Source of the DNA: Dehalococcoidia bacterium | GTDB lineage: Bacteria > Chloroflexota > Dehalococcoidia > UBA6926 | Reading direction: 5' to 3' | Assembly: GCA_012271225.1 (NCBI GenBank) | Contig: JAAXGS010000100.1 | Location: 1 to 7,273, forward strand | Length of the DNA: 7,273 nucleotides | Part shown: positions 1 to 5,265 of the stretch, one piece after another | Numbering within the stretch: position 1 is the first letter of the stretch | Layout: each line of letters opens with the position of its first letter | Made by a program: the position numbers and the translations under genes | The notes under the pieces: model-generated | Databases searched by the model: none | The model's input: the letters and a program-made list of their open reading frames with translations, nothing else | Told to the model about the DNA's origin: nothing

Positions 1-182
1 AGGATGTTCATCATCGTGGACTTGCCGGAGCCGGATGCGCCCATGATGGCGAGCATCTCCCCCTCACGGACGGAGAGGCTGACGCCGCGCAGGGCGGCAA
101 TCTCAACCGCTTCCAGACGGTAGATCTTGGTGACGTCCTCAAGCTCAATCACGGACGTCTTCGCGGCGCCTGCCACGGTCAT
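1..182 (-). CDS. ABC transporter ATP-binding protein, MacB/LolD type (N-terminal part, cut by left edge)
   Basis: Only the first 60 or so residues lie in the window. The reading starts at an ATG at 182 and runs off position 1. It shows the usual opening of a MacB/LolD-like ATPase: an IELEDVTKIY strand near residues 12-21, a conserved aromatic-type region, 'LRGVSLSV', 'GEMLAIMGASGSGKST' and then 'MMNIL'. The Walker A loop is GASGSGKST, at about residues 48-56. The family hydrolyses ATP in the cytoplasm to drive an FtsX-like permease that moves lipids, peptides or drugs with a periplasmic-type adaptor. The start overlaps the stop of the upstream adaptor gene as ATGA, and I see no good Shine-Dalgarno at normal spacing before it, so translational coupling is likely. 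The permease is expected beyond the left edge (inference). The family is certain; the substrate is unknown. Confidence 0.93.
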   Translation of the reverse strand, partial: MTVAGAAKTSVIELEDVTKIYRLEAVEIAALRGVSLSVREGEMLAIMGASGSGKSTMMNI

Positions 183-1870
183 GGCCGGGCGACTCTCACC
201 GCGCCCGCCCGCTGGAACCCGCCCGGCCCGTCGCTGAACCGCAGGAACTCGTCGGTTCCGGCGACATGCATGATGACCTCTTCACCCTCCTCCGCGCCGC
301 TCTCAACAATCACCCAAAAGCCGTCGTTGCTGCCCAGGGTCACGGAGCGGCTGATGATGCCGCCGTCCCGAAAGACGCGCAGCAGGGGTTCCTGAAACGT
401 GCCGTAGATGGATTGCACGGGCACAAGCAGAACGTTCTCCCGCCGATCCACCAGCATCCGCGCATTGGCGTTCATCCCCTCTCGCAGGATCATCCCGGGG
501 GGAGCGGTGACCCGGATCGTGACGGTGAAGAGGGCGATGCCCTGCAGTGATTCCGCCCCCGATGAAACGGAGAGCAACTCGCCGGAGAACGTCTGCCCCG
601 GCAGGGCGTCCAGGGTGATCTCCGCCGCGTCACCCTCCTGAACACGCAGGACGTCCGTCTCGTCAACCTGCCCCACAAGCTCAACCACGGACGTATCGAT
701 GATCTCGATGGCAATGCCCGTGTTCCCCTCAAGCGGCTGGCCCGCCTCGGCGTTCAGCTCGGCCACGATGCCCGCGAAGGGGGCGCGGAGAGTCGCTTCC
801 TCACGCCGTTCCAGGGCGTCATCCAGCGCGATCCTCGCTGAGACCACCTCCGCCTCCCTGAGGTGGCGCATGTAGCCCGTCTCTCCTTCGCCCGCGTCCT
901 GCATGGCCTGTTCAGCTTCACCAAGCCGATCCTGCGCCGTGTCAAGCGTGTCCTCCGCCTTCCGCACGGCGGCGGCCCGGTTGTCATTCGCATCGTCCAG
1001 GGCGTCGCGGGCCGCGGTCAGGTCATCCCACGCATCCTCAAAGCCCTTCTGCAAGCAGTGGCCGTTGAGGGGATGGGCGTCCGTGTCCTCGCATGTGGGG
1101 GCGATCTCACCGGGATAGAAGTTGACGACGCCGTAGACGACGGTTTCAGACCATGGCGTTGCGGGATCATCGCTCGGGGAGCCGCCGGCAAAGATGCCCT
1201 GGTCAATATCGGGCTGCGCATCATCGTCGAACAGGGCATCGAGGTCGAGCCCCCACTGGGCGAGAATATCGTCCGGAGAAAGCGCCAACTCGTCAGTGCT
1301 GAGCGGAACTCCAAGCCATGCGTCGTACGTGTCGCTGTACGCCTGTTCAGCCTCATCGAGGCCGGTCTGCGCGTCACTCACAATGTCGTCATGCTGCTGT
1401 TGAACGTCTATGAGGCTCTTCTGCGCGTCGGAGACTCCGGTTTCCGCGTCCGCCATCTCCTCTTTCGCGTCCGTGAGCAGGTTATCCAGGGCCTCCGTCG
1501 CCTCCCTCAGGGCGATGCGCGCCTTTGCGACGTCCATATCGCGCTCCGCCACTGTGGCGTCATCCAGCGTCAGGAGCGCCTGCCCCTCAATGACGGTCTG
1601 CCCCTCCTCAATCAGCACATCCTTAACGATGGTGCCGGTCCCGATTCTGAGGGCCTCTTTTGTGGGGAAGCTGAGCGTGCCACCGGTCTGCACCTGGCTG
1701 ATGAGCTCGCCGCGCGTGACGGCGATCAATTGCTCATTCTCCGTGAGACCACCGCTTGCCTGCTCACCGGAGAGCTGCGTGGTCAGATAGTACGCGCCCG
1801 CAACGCCCGCAATGAGAACCGCAATAATCACAATGATCTGCCGCGGCCCCAGGCGCCTCAATGCTGACAT
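179..1870 (-). CDS. Efflux periplasmic-adaptor-type subunit (MacA/HlyD family) with long coiled-coil hairpin and inserted tip domain
   Basis: This 563-residue membrane-fusion protein is the likely partner of the ABC ATPase encoded just downstream. Residues about 11-31 form an uncleaved-looking N-terminal membrane anchor after a basic MSALRRLGPR. The first lipoyl half lies at about 72-104 (GTGTIVKDVLIEEGQ). Two long heptad-rich acidic helices, about 105-182 and 276-358, form the hairpin. The second lipoyl half begins LRAPFAGIV (361-369), followed by a beta-barrel to about 475 and a membrane-proximal domain with VLLVPVQSIYG (480-490). Between the helices sits a roughly 90-residue acidic insert (183-275) holding the only two cysteines, C260 and C272, which could form a disulfide outside the cytoplasm. 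The family is usually about 350-450 residues, so this one is long. The ATG at 1870 has a GAGGG site eight bases upstream. The fold is confident; the transported substrate is unknown. Confidence 0.93.
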   Translation of the reverse strand: MSALRRLGPRQIIVIIAVLIAGVAGAYYLTTQLSGEQASGGLTENEQLIAVTRGELISQVQTGGTLSFPTKEALRIGTGTIVKDVLIEEGQTVIEGQALLTLDDATVAERDMDVAKARIALREATEALDNLLTDAKEEMADAETGVSDAQKSLIDVQQQHDDIVSDAQTGLDEAEQAYSDTYDAWLGVPLSTDELALSPDDILAQWGLDLDALFDDDAQPDIDQGIFAGGSPSDDPATPWSETVVYGVVNFYPGEIAPTCEDTDAHPLNGHCLQKGFEDAWDDLTAARDALDDANDNRAAAVRKAEDTLDTAQDRLGEAEQAMQDAGEGETGYMRHLREAEVVSARIALDDALERREEATLRAPFAGIVAELNAEAGQPLEGNTGIAIEIIDTSVVELVGQVDETDVLRVQEGDAAEITLDALPGQTFSGELLSVSSGAESLQGIALFTVTIRVTAPPGMILREGMNANARMLVDRRENVLLVPVQSIYGTFQEPLLRVFRDGGIISRSVTLGSNDGFWVIVESGAEEGEEVIMHVAGTDEFLRFSDGPGGFQRAGAVRVARP

Positions 1871-2068
1871 TGGTTATTCCCTCTGAACGATCCGACTATC
1901 TGAACGCGGCATACCCACGTCCGGCGATCACCGCCTGCCATACGATGAACTGAACGTCATCGCCGCTATCGGGGTTAGTGACGCGAACAGATACGGGGCC
2001 ATATCACCCGGAGTCGAGCGCCTGTTGAGCGTGCCTGGGCCCCGGGGCGGGGCGTGAATCGATTCGCG
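1871..2068. other. Intergenic gap upstream of the adaptor gene
   Basis: No gene is supported here. On the minus strand it carries the adaptor's ribosome binding site (AGAGGGA, about 1879-1885) and presumably its promoter. I see no convincing -35/-10 pair; the best -10-like hexamer is GATAGT, about 30 bases before the ATG, with only a poor -35. A 10-bp palindrome GAATCGATTC (2056-2065) and a GC-rich GCCCCGGGGC element (2039-2048) follow the thioredoxin-like gene. Neither is followed by a T tract, so no terminator is called. Three copies of CTGAACG are listed separately. Confidence 0.5.
1883..1956. repeat. Three direct copies of CTGAACG upstream of the adaptor gene
   Basis: CTGAACG occurs at 1883-1889, 1900-1906 and 1950-1956, all in the same orientation. 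The first two extend to TCTGAACG and are spaced 17 bases apart; the third is 50 bases further on. They lie between 13 and 86 bases upstream of the adaptor's start codon, where a regulator would bind. The pattern is seen directly; an operator role is only a guess, and a chance origin is quite possible for a seven-base word. Confidence 0.3.
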
Positions 2069-2650
2069 TCAGAGGGACAGACCCTCCGCGAGGAGTTCAC
2101 GGATCTCCCGCACGGTCTCCACCTGCCAATCCGGGTAGCGGGCCTGCATGCGCTCACGGACCGTGCGGCGGAACTCCTGCTCATCCGCGTCCGGCATTTC
2201 GGCCTGTGTCTGTTCGGTGAGTTTCGGCATCTCCTCGTTGGCGGAGACGGGGCGCTCATGCCAGTGGCCAATCTCATCCATGGATTCCGTATAGAAAACC
2301 GGCACGGGGATGGACATGAACTCGCCGTCCTTGAGGTACTCGTTCATGATGTCCAGGTTCTCATCGCGCGGGAAGATGCGCGTCTCCATCCCGGCCGCCT
2401 CGGCGATCTTGATCAGCACCGGCATCCCTCGGAAGACGTCCGGGCACCAATCCTCACCGAGGATCAGCATGCGTGTGGCGCCGGCGTCCTTGGCCCGTCG
2501 GAAGAAAGCCGCATCGTCATCCGTGAGACGCGCGCTCTCATAATACTGTTCGAACTTGTCGCGGTTGACCTTGATCTGGGCGATGTAGTCCGCGTATGTG
2601 AACCCTGCCGCAAAGCGCTCAGGGGTGACAACCGTCGTCTTTTCCGCCAT
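2069..2650 (-). CDS. Thioredoxin-like protein of the Thioredoxin_9 type, single active-site cysteine
   Basis: This is a 193-residue cytoplasmic protein with no signal peptide. A helical N-terminal part (1-57) precedes the thioredoxin-like core: strand 'MLILGEDWCPDVFRGMPVL' (61-79), strand 'METRIFPRDENLDIMNEYL' (88-106) and 'SIPVPVFY' (113-120), whose proline fits the cis-proline loop. This pattern, a W-C-x-D centre followed by a DEN...YL motif and SIP, is what I know from the Thioredoxin_9 family (PF14595). C69 is the only cysteine, so the classical dithiol CxxC mechanism is impossible; a monothiol or substrate-binding role is inferred. A basic and acidic helical tail (150-193) follows. The ATG at 2650 has a perfect-looking GGAGGA six bases upstream. 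The gene lies 51 bp downstream of the glutaredoxin-like gene on the same strand and is probably co-transcribed with it. Its partner and reaction are unknown. Confidence 0.82.
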   Translation of the reverse strand: MAEKTTVVTPERFAAGFTYADYIAQIKVNRDKFEQYYESARLTDDDAAFFRRAKDAGATRMLILGEDWCPDVFRGMPVLIKIAEAAGMETRIFPRDENLDIMNEYLKDGEFMSIPVPVFYTESMDEIGHWHERPVSANEEMPKLTEQTQAEMPDADEQEFRRTVRERMQARYPDWQVETVREIRELLAEGLSL

Positions 2651-2701
2651 CTCGATTCCTCCGGCGCCGGGGCGCTTCTATTCCTTTCCAAATTGCGCAG
2701 T

Positions 2702-2941
2702 TCAGCCTATGTTACAACTGATCATGTCCTTGTAACCCATTGTGACCCTGCCATCGGGGTACACAACGATCGGCACAACATCGCCGTACTCGCGCGCCTC
2801 ATCAAGCCATGCCTGATTCTCGTCCACCTGGCGCTCTTCGAACTCGAGCCCCTGCTGCGTCCAGTCTTCTTTCAGCACAATGCACGCCGGGCAGGTCGTC
2901 AGCGTGTACACCACCGGCTTTGCGCCAACCTCTGTTGCCAC
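2702..2941 (-). CDS. Small glutaredoxin-like protein with CPAC centre
   Basis: This 79-residue single-domain redoxin has the strand 'VVYTLTTCPAC' (10-20), whose C17 and C20 form the dithiol centre. A helix follows, then 'FEERQVDEN' (34-42), as in glutaredoxin/NrdH-like proteins where the second strand ends in VD. Next come 'VVPIVVYPDGRV' (55-66), with the cis-proline at P57, and a glycine-containing end, 'GYKDMI'. The length fits glutaredoxin (about 75-90). A third cysteine, C76, lies four residues from the C-terminus. The start is GTG at 2941, chosen because AGGAGGG (2946-2952) sits four bases upstream and no better ATG exists. The protein reduces disulfides in the cytoplasm by family knowledge; its target is unknown. 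It is the first gene of a two-gene redox unit with the thioredoxin-like gene, behind a strong promoter at 2996-3024. Confidence 0.85.
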   Translation of the reverse strand: MATEVGAKPVVYTLTTCPACIVLKEDWTQQGLEFEERQVDENQAWLDEAREYGDVVPIVVYPDGRVTMGYKDMISCNIG

Positions 2942-2945
2942 GTAT

Positions 2946-2952
2946 CCCTCCT
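2946..2952 (-). promoter_or_regulatory. Ribosome binding site that fixes the GTG start of the glutaredoxin-like gene
   Basis: The minus strand reads AGGAGGG, four bases before GTG at 2941. It is the strongest Shine-Dalgarno match in the window and supports the GTG as the true start. Confidence 0.75.
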
Positions 2953-2963
2953 ATGTGCTCCTC

Positions 2964-2988
2964 AGCGGGCCTGCGCACGCCGCCCGCT
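2964..2988 (-). promoter_or_regulatory. GC-rich stem-loop at the predicted 5' end of the redoxin transcript
   Basis: AGCGGGC (2964-2970) pairs perfectly with GCCCGCT (2982-2988) around an 11-base loop. The predicted start of transcription from the promoter at 2996-3024 falls at about 2989-2990, so the stem would begin at the first bases of the message. It ends 12 bases before the ribosome binding site. It could stabilise the message, or as DNA act as an operator overlapping the start point. The inverted repeat is seen directly; the role is inferred. Confidence 0.45.
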
Positions 2989-2995
2989 ATCTTCC

Positions 2996-3024
2996 ATTCT
3001 AGATTTCACGCCGCACTGAGTCAA
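2996..3024 (-). promoter_or_regulatory. Sigma-70-type promoter for the glutaredoxin/thioredoxin-like pair
   Basis: On the minus strand TTGACT (3019-3024) and TAGAAT (2996-3001) are separated by exactly 17 bases. Each hexamer matches the housekeeping consensus at five of six positions. Predicted initiation lies near 2989, giving a leader of about 48 bases before the GTG at 2941. It is the best promoter in the window. Confidence 0.75.
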
Positions 3025-3038
3025 AGCGGCGGCGCGCG

Positions 3039-3044
3039 TACAAT
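3039..3044 (+). promoter_or_regulatory. -10 box (TACAAT) directly before the tRNA nucleotidyltransferase start
   Basis: TACAAT matches the -10 consensus at five of six positions. The matching -35 position (CTGAGT, 3016-3021) is weak and overlaps the -35 of the divergent redoxin promoter. Initiation would fall at about 3051, three bases before ATG 3054. This implies a leaderless or nearly leaderless message, consistent with the lack of a Shine-Dalgarno before this gene. Confidence 0.5.
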
Positions 3045-3053
3045 CATGTGGTC

Positions 3054-4325
3054 ATGGCACGGCTGAACATGGGGGAACTGCTGCGGCGGGCGCTTCCCGG
3101 AGAACTTTTTGACTTCTGCCGTTCTCTTGGAGAACTCGCCGCGCCGCGCCCTGTGTACATGGTCGGCGGCGCGGTGCGGGACATCATTCTGGGCCGCCCG
3201 CCCCGTGAGGCTGATCTGGTGGTTGAGGGGAGCGCTCCCGATCTGGCACAGGCCGCCATCGAGGCCGGACTTGCGCAGAGAGCCGCTGTCTCCCAGTTCA
3301 TGACTGTCCGGCTCAGCGTCGGGCAGCATGGCGTCGATCTCGCAACGGCGCGCCGTGAATCCTACACGTCGCCCGGCGCGCTGCCGACGGTCGCCCCGGC
3401 CGACATCGAGACGGACCTGCGGAGGAGAGACTTTACCGTAAACGCCGTCGCCGTCTCGCTGAGCGGGAACGATTTTGGGCGAGTTATCGACCCGCACGGC
3501 GGCATCGCCGATATGCGCGCGGGCGTCCTGCGCGCGCTGCATCCCGCGTCATTTCGGGACGACGCCACACGGCTGATCCGCGCGGCCCGCTACGCGGCGC
3601 GGCTTGGATTCGCCCCGGACGTGGACACGCAGGAATGGCTGGAGCGCGACGCGCCGTTCATCATGACCGTGGGGCCGGATCGCCTGCGCAATGAGTTCAA
3701 CCGTCTCTGGGCCGAACCCGAGCCCCCGCAGGCCCTGTCCCTGCTGCGCGCGTGGGGAGTGCCCGTTCATATTCCCGGGGGCGCCGCCCTGTCCGACCTC
3801 GCGGGTCTTGGCATTAGTTCGGGACAAGTCGCGGCGGTCATGGACGACGGGACAGACATCGCGGATGTGTACTGGGCGCTGCTGGCGGTCACCGCCGCCG
3901 GTAAGGAGGACGCGCTGATCCGTGCGTTCAACCTGTCCGGCCGCGCCCGCCGGGCCATCGATGGCATCACGCAATGGAACGCCGCAACGCTGGCGGCGGT
4001 GGGCGCGGCGGATGGGCCGCGCAGGGTCAGCCGGATCGTCCGGGCGTTGGAGGGAATCCCGGATTGCGCGCTCGCCGCGCTGCAGCTCACCGAGCAGGCT
4101 GAGGAAACAATCATCGTTGCTTACCGCCGCGAGTGGAGACACATCAAACCCGCGCTGAACGGCACGGACCTGCTCAATCTGGGCGTCCCGCAGGGCCCCG
4201 CGATAGGCCTCTACCTCGACGGCCTCCTCGACGCGCGGCTTGATGGCGCGGTGGGCGACCGCTCCGGGGAGGTGAGCCTCATTCGTGAGTGGCTCGCGCG
4301 CGGCGCAGACGCCTCTCCCGAATGA
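3054..4325 (+). CDS. cca: tRNA nucleotidyltransferase / poly(A) polymerase family (CCA-adding type, class II)
   Basis: This 423-residue cytoplasmic enzyme adds or repairs the 3' CCA end of tRNA, or part of it, from CTP and ATP. The motifs appear in order. VGGAVRD is at 37-43. The metal motif is at 52-54, reading E-A-D rather than the usual D-x-D. 'VDLATARRESYTSPGALP' (94-111) holds the third carboxylate, D95. DLRRRDFTVNA is at 121-131, and the neck-region 'LHPASFRDDATRLIRAARYAARLGF' lies around 162-186. A C-terminal 'GTDLLNLGVPQGPAIG' (370-385) is typical of the tail. No HD phosphohydrolase domain is seen. Three starts are possible: GTG 3048, ATG 3054 and ATG 3069. I chose 3054 because it suits the TACAAT box at 3039-3044; none has a good Shine-Dalgarno. 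The gene is divergent from the redoxin genes and overlaps the glycosylase gene tail to tail. CC-adding, A-adding and full CCA-adding activity cannot be told apart here. Confidence 0.93.
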   Translation: MARLNMGELLRRALPGELFDFCRSLGELAAPRPVYMVGGAVRDIILGRPPREADLVVEGSAPDLAQAAIEAGLAQRAAVSQFMTVRLSVGQHGVDLATARRESYTSPGALPTVAPADIETDLRRRDFTVNAVAVSLSGNDFGRVIDPHGGIADMRAGVLRALHPASFRDDATRLIRAARYAARLGFAPDVDTQEWLERDAPFIMTVGPDRLRNEFNRLWAEPEPPQALSLLRAWGVPVHIPGGAALSDLAGLGISSGQVAAVMDDGTDIADVYWALLAVTAAGKEDALIRAFNLSGRARRAIDGITQWNAATLAAVGAADGPRRVSRIVRALEGIPDCALAALQLTEQAEETIIVAYRREWRHIKPALNGTDLLNLGVPQGPAIGLYLDGLLDARLDGAVGDRSGEVSLIREWLARGADASPE

Positions 4326-5265
4326 TCACGCTGCCGGGCAGCCCTCGCTCACGCATCGCATTCTCGCGCTCCTCTTGAAAGAGCAGTTGCTGCGCGTACG
4401 CCGCGCGCGGCCCAAATCGGTTTCGCCCCCAGGCCGCGATACGGTCCTCAGGCAGCCGCTCATCGTTGAGATAGAGGCGGCTCACCGCTCTGCTCACCCA
4501 TCGATCCACCGCGAACGCCTCCGTGTGGTCAAGCGAGAACGCAAGAATGCAATCGGCGATCTTTGGCCCCACGCCCTTCAGGGTCAGCAGCGTCTCCCGG
4601 GCGCTTTCCCGGGGCATGGCTCGGAGCGCGGCGAGGCTCAGCGCACCCTCAACCACCATGGCAGCGGCGGAGGCGAGAAACGGAGCGCGGAAACCAAGCC
4701 CAATTTGCCGGAGCCGCGCCTCCCCCAACTGCGCCACGACGTCCGGTTCAGGCACGCGATAGACCGTCTGCCCCCACGCCTCATCGGCCGCGCCGCACGC
4801 TTCCGCCAGGTTCTGCATGTTGCGCTTGATGCGGGGCAGGTGGCACTGAGCGCTGATCACAAAGCTCACAAGACACTCCCACGGTTCCTGCCGCAGCAGG
4901 CGCAGACCGCGCCATCGCCTCTCAATCGGCGCGAGGACGGCGTCCGCGGACAGCGCCTCTGAGATGCCTGCAAGATCATCATCGAGGCGCAGATAGCGGG
5001 ACACCATCGAGGCCGCCTGTTCCGCGTCCCCGTCAGGCGGACGCGCCGCCACCTCGAGAGCGCCGGGGCTCTTGCTGTCAGCCTCAACGTGCCGGACACG
5101 GAGGGGTTGCCCGGACACGACGCCGATCCACCAACCGTCATCGGACTCCGGCGCAGACCAGCCAAACGCCTGACCCTCATCGAGTGAGGCGGCGAGGTCC
5201 ACGGGCCACGTCAACTCTATTCGCGCCGTCGGGCCATGACGCAGCGGCCTAGTTGTCGTCGTCAT
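4279..5265 (-). CDS. ogg: OGG1-type 8-oxoguanine DNA glycosylase/AP lyase
   Basis: This 328-residue base-excision enzyme removes 8-oxoguanine and cuts the strand by beta-elimination. An OGG_N domain (about 15-115) contains 'LDEGQAFGW', matching human OGG1 'SGQSFRW'. The HhH-GPD domain starts at 'GLRLLRQEPWECLVSF' (120-135), very close to the human 'GVRLLRQDPIECLFSF'. The hairpin LKGVGPKIADC (229-239) carries the catalytic lysine K235 (human K249), C239 (C253) and, further on, D254 (D268). 'AYAQQLLF' gives Q292 and F296 for human Q315 and F319, the base-reading residues. No 4Fe-4S cysteine motif is present, as expected for this branch. A longer TTG start at 5301 is possible, but ATG 5265 has GGGGAT six bases upstream and overlaps the helicase gene by only 17 bp. 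The substrate call is confident from residue matches made from memory; the N149 region differs. Confidence 0.92.
   Translation of the reverse strand: MTTTTRPLRHGPTARIELTWPVDLAASLDEGQAFGWSAPESDDGWWIGVVSGQPLRVRHVEADSKSPGALEVAARPPDGDAEQAASMVSRYLRLDDDLAGISEALSADAVLAPIERRWRGLRLLRQEPWECLVSFVISAQCHLPRIKRNMQNLAEACGAADEAWGQTVYRVPEPDVVAQLGEARLRQIGLGFRAPFLASAAAMVVEGALSLAALRAMPRESARETLLTLKGVGPKIADCILAFSLDHTEAFAVDRWVSRAVSRLYLNDERLPEDRIAAWGRNRFGPRAAYAQQLLFQEERENAMRERGLPGSVIIRERRLRRARATHE

Noticed and set aside
863..1867. 334-residue plus-strand open frame opposite the adaptor
   Set aside because: It lies wholly antisense to a gene with clear domain motifs; long antisense frames are common in GC-rich DNA, and its translation shows no recognisable motif.
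1922..1965. CGGCGAT / ATCGCCG inverted repeat upstream of the adaptor
   Set aside because: It has seven bases with a 30-base spacer; too weak to separate from chance.
2037..2053. GC-rich palindrome after the thioredoxin-like gene, as a terminator or quadruplex
   Set aside because: There is no T tract on the minus strand, and only three adequate G-runs on the plus strand.
2054..3019. 321-residue plus-strand open frame across both redoxin genes
   Set aside because: It covers two well-supported minus-strand genes, their spacer and their promoter, and shows no family motif.
4330..4342. GCTGC-CGG-GCAGC hairpin just after the tRNA enzyme stop, as a terminator
   Set aside because: The stem is only five pairs and no T tract follows; it is also inside the glycosylase coding region.
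4285..4962. 225-residue plus-strand frame following the tRNA enzyme
   Set aside because: It is antisense to the glycosylase, which matches OGG1 residue by residue; the plus frame is a shadow.
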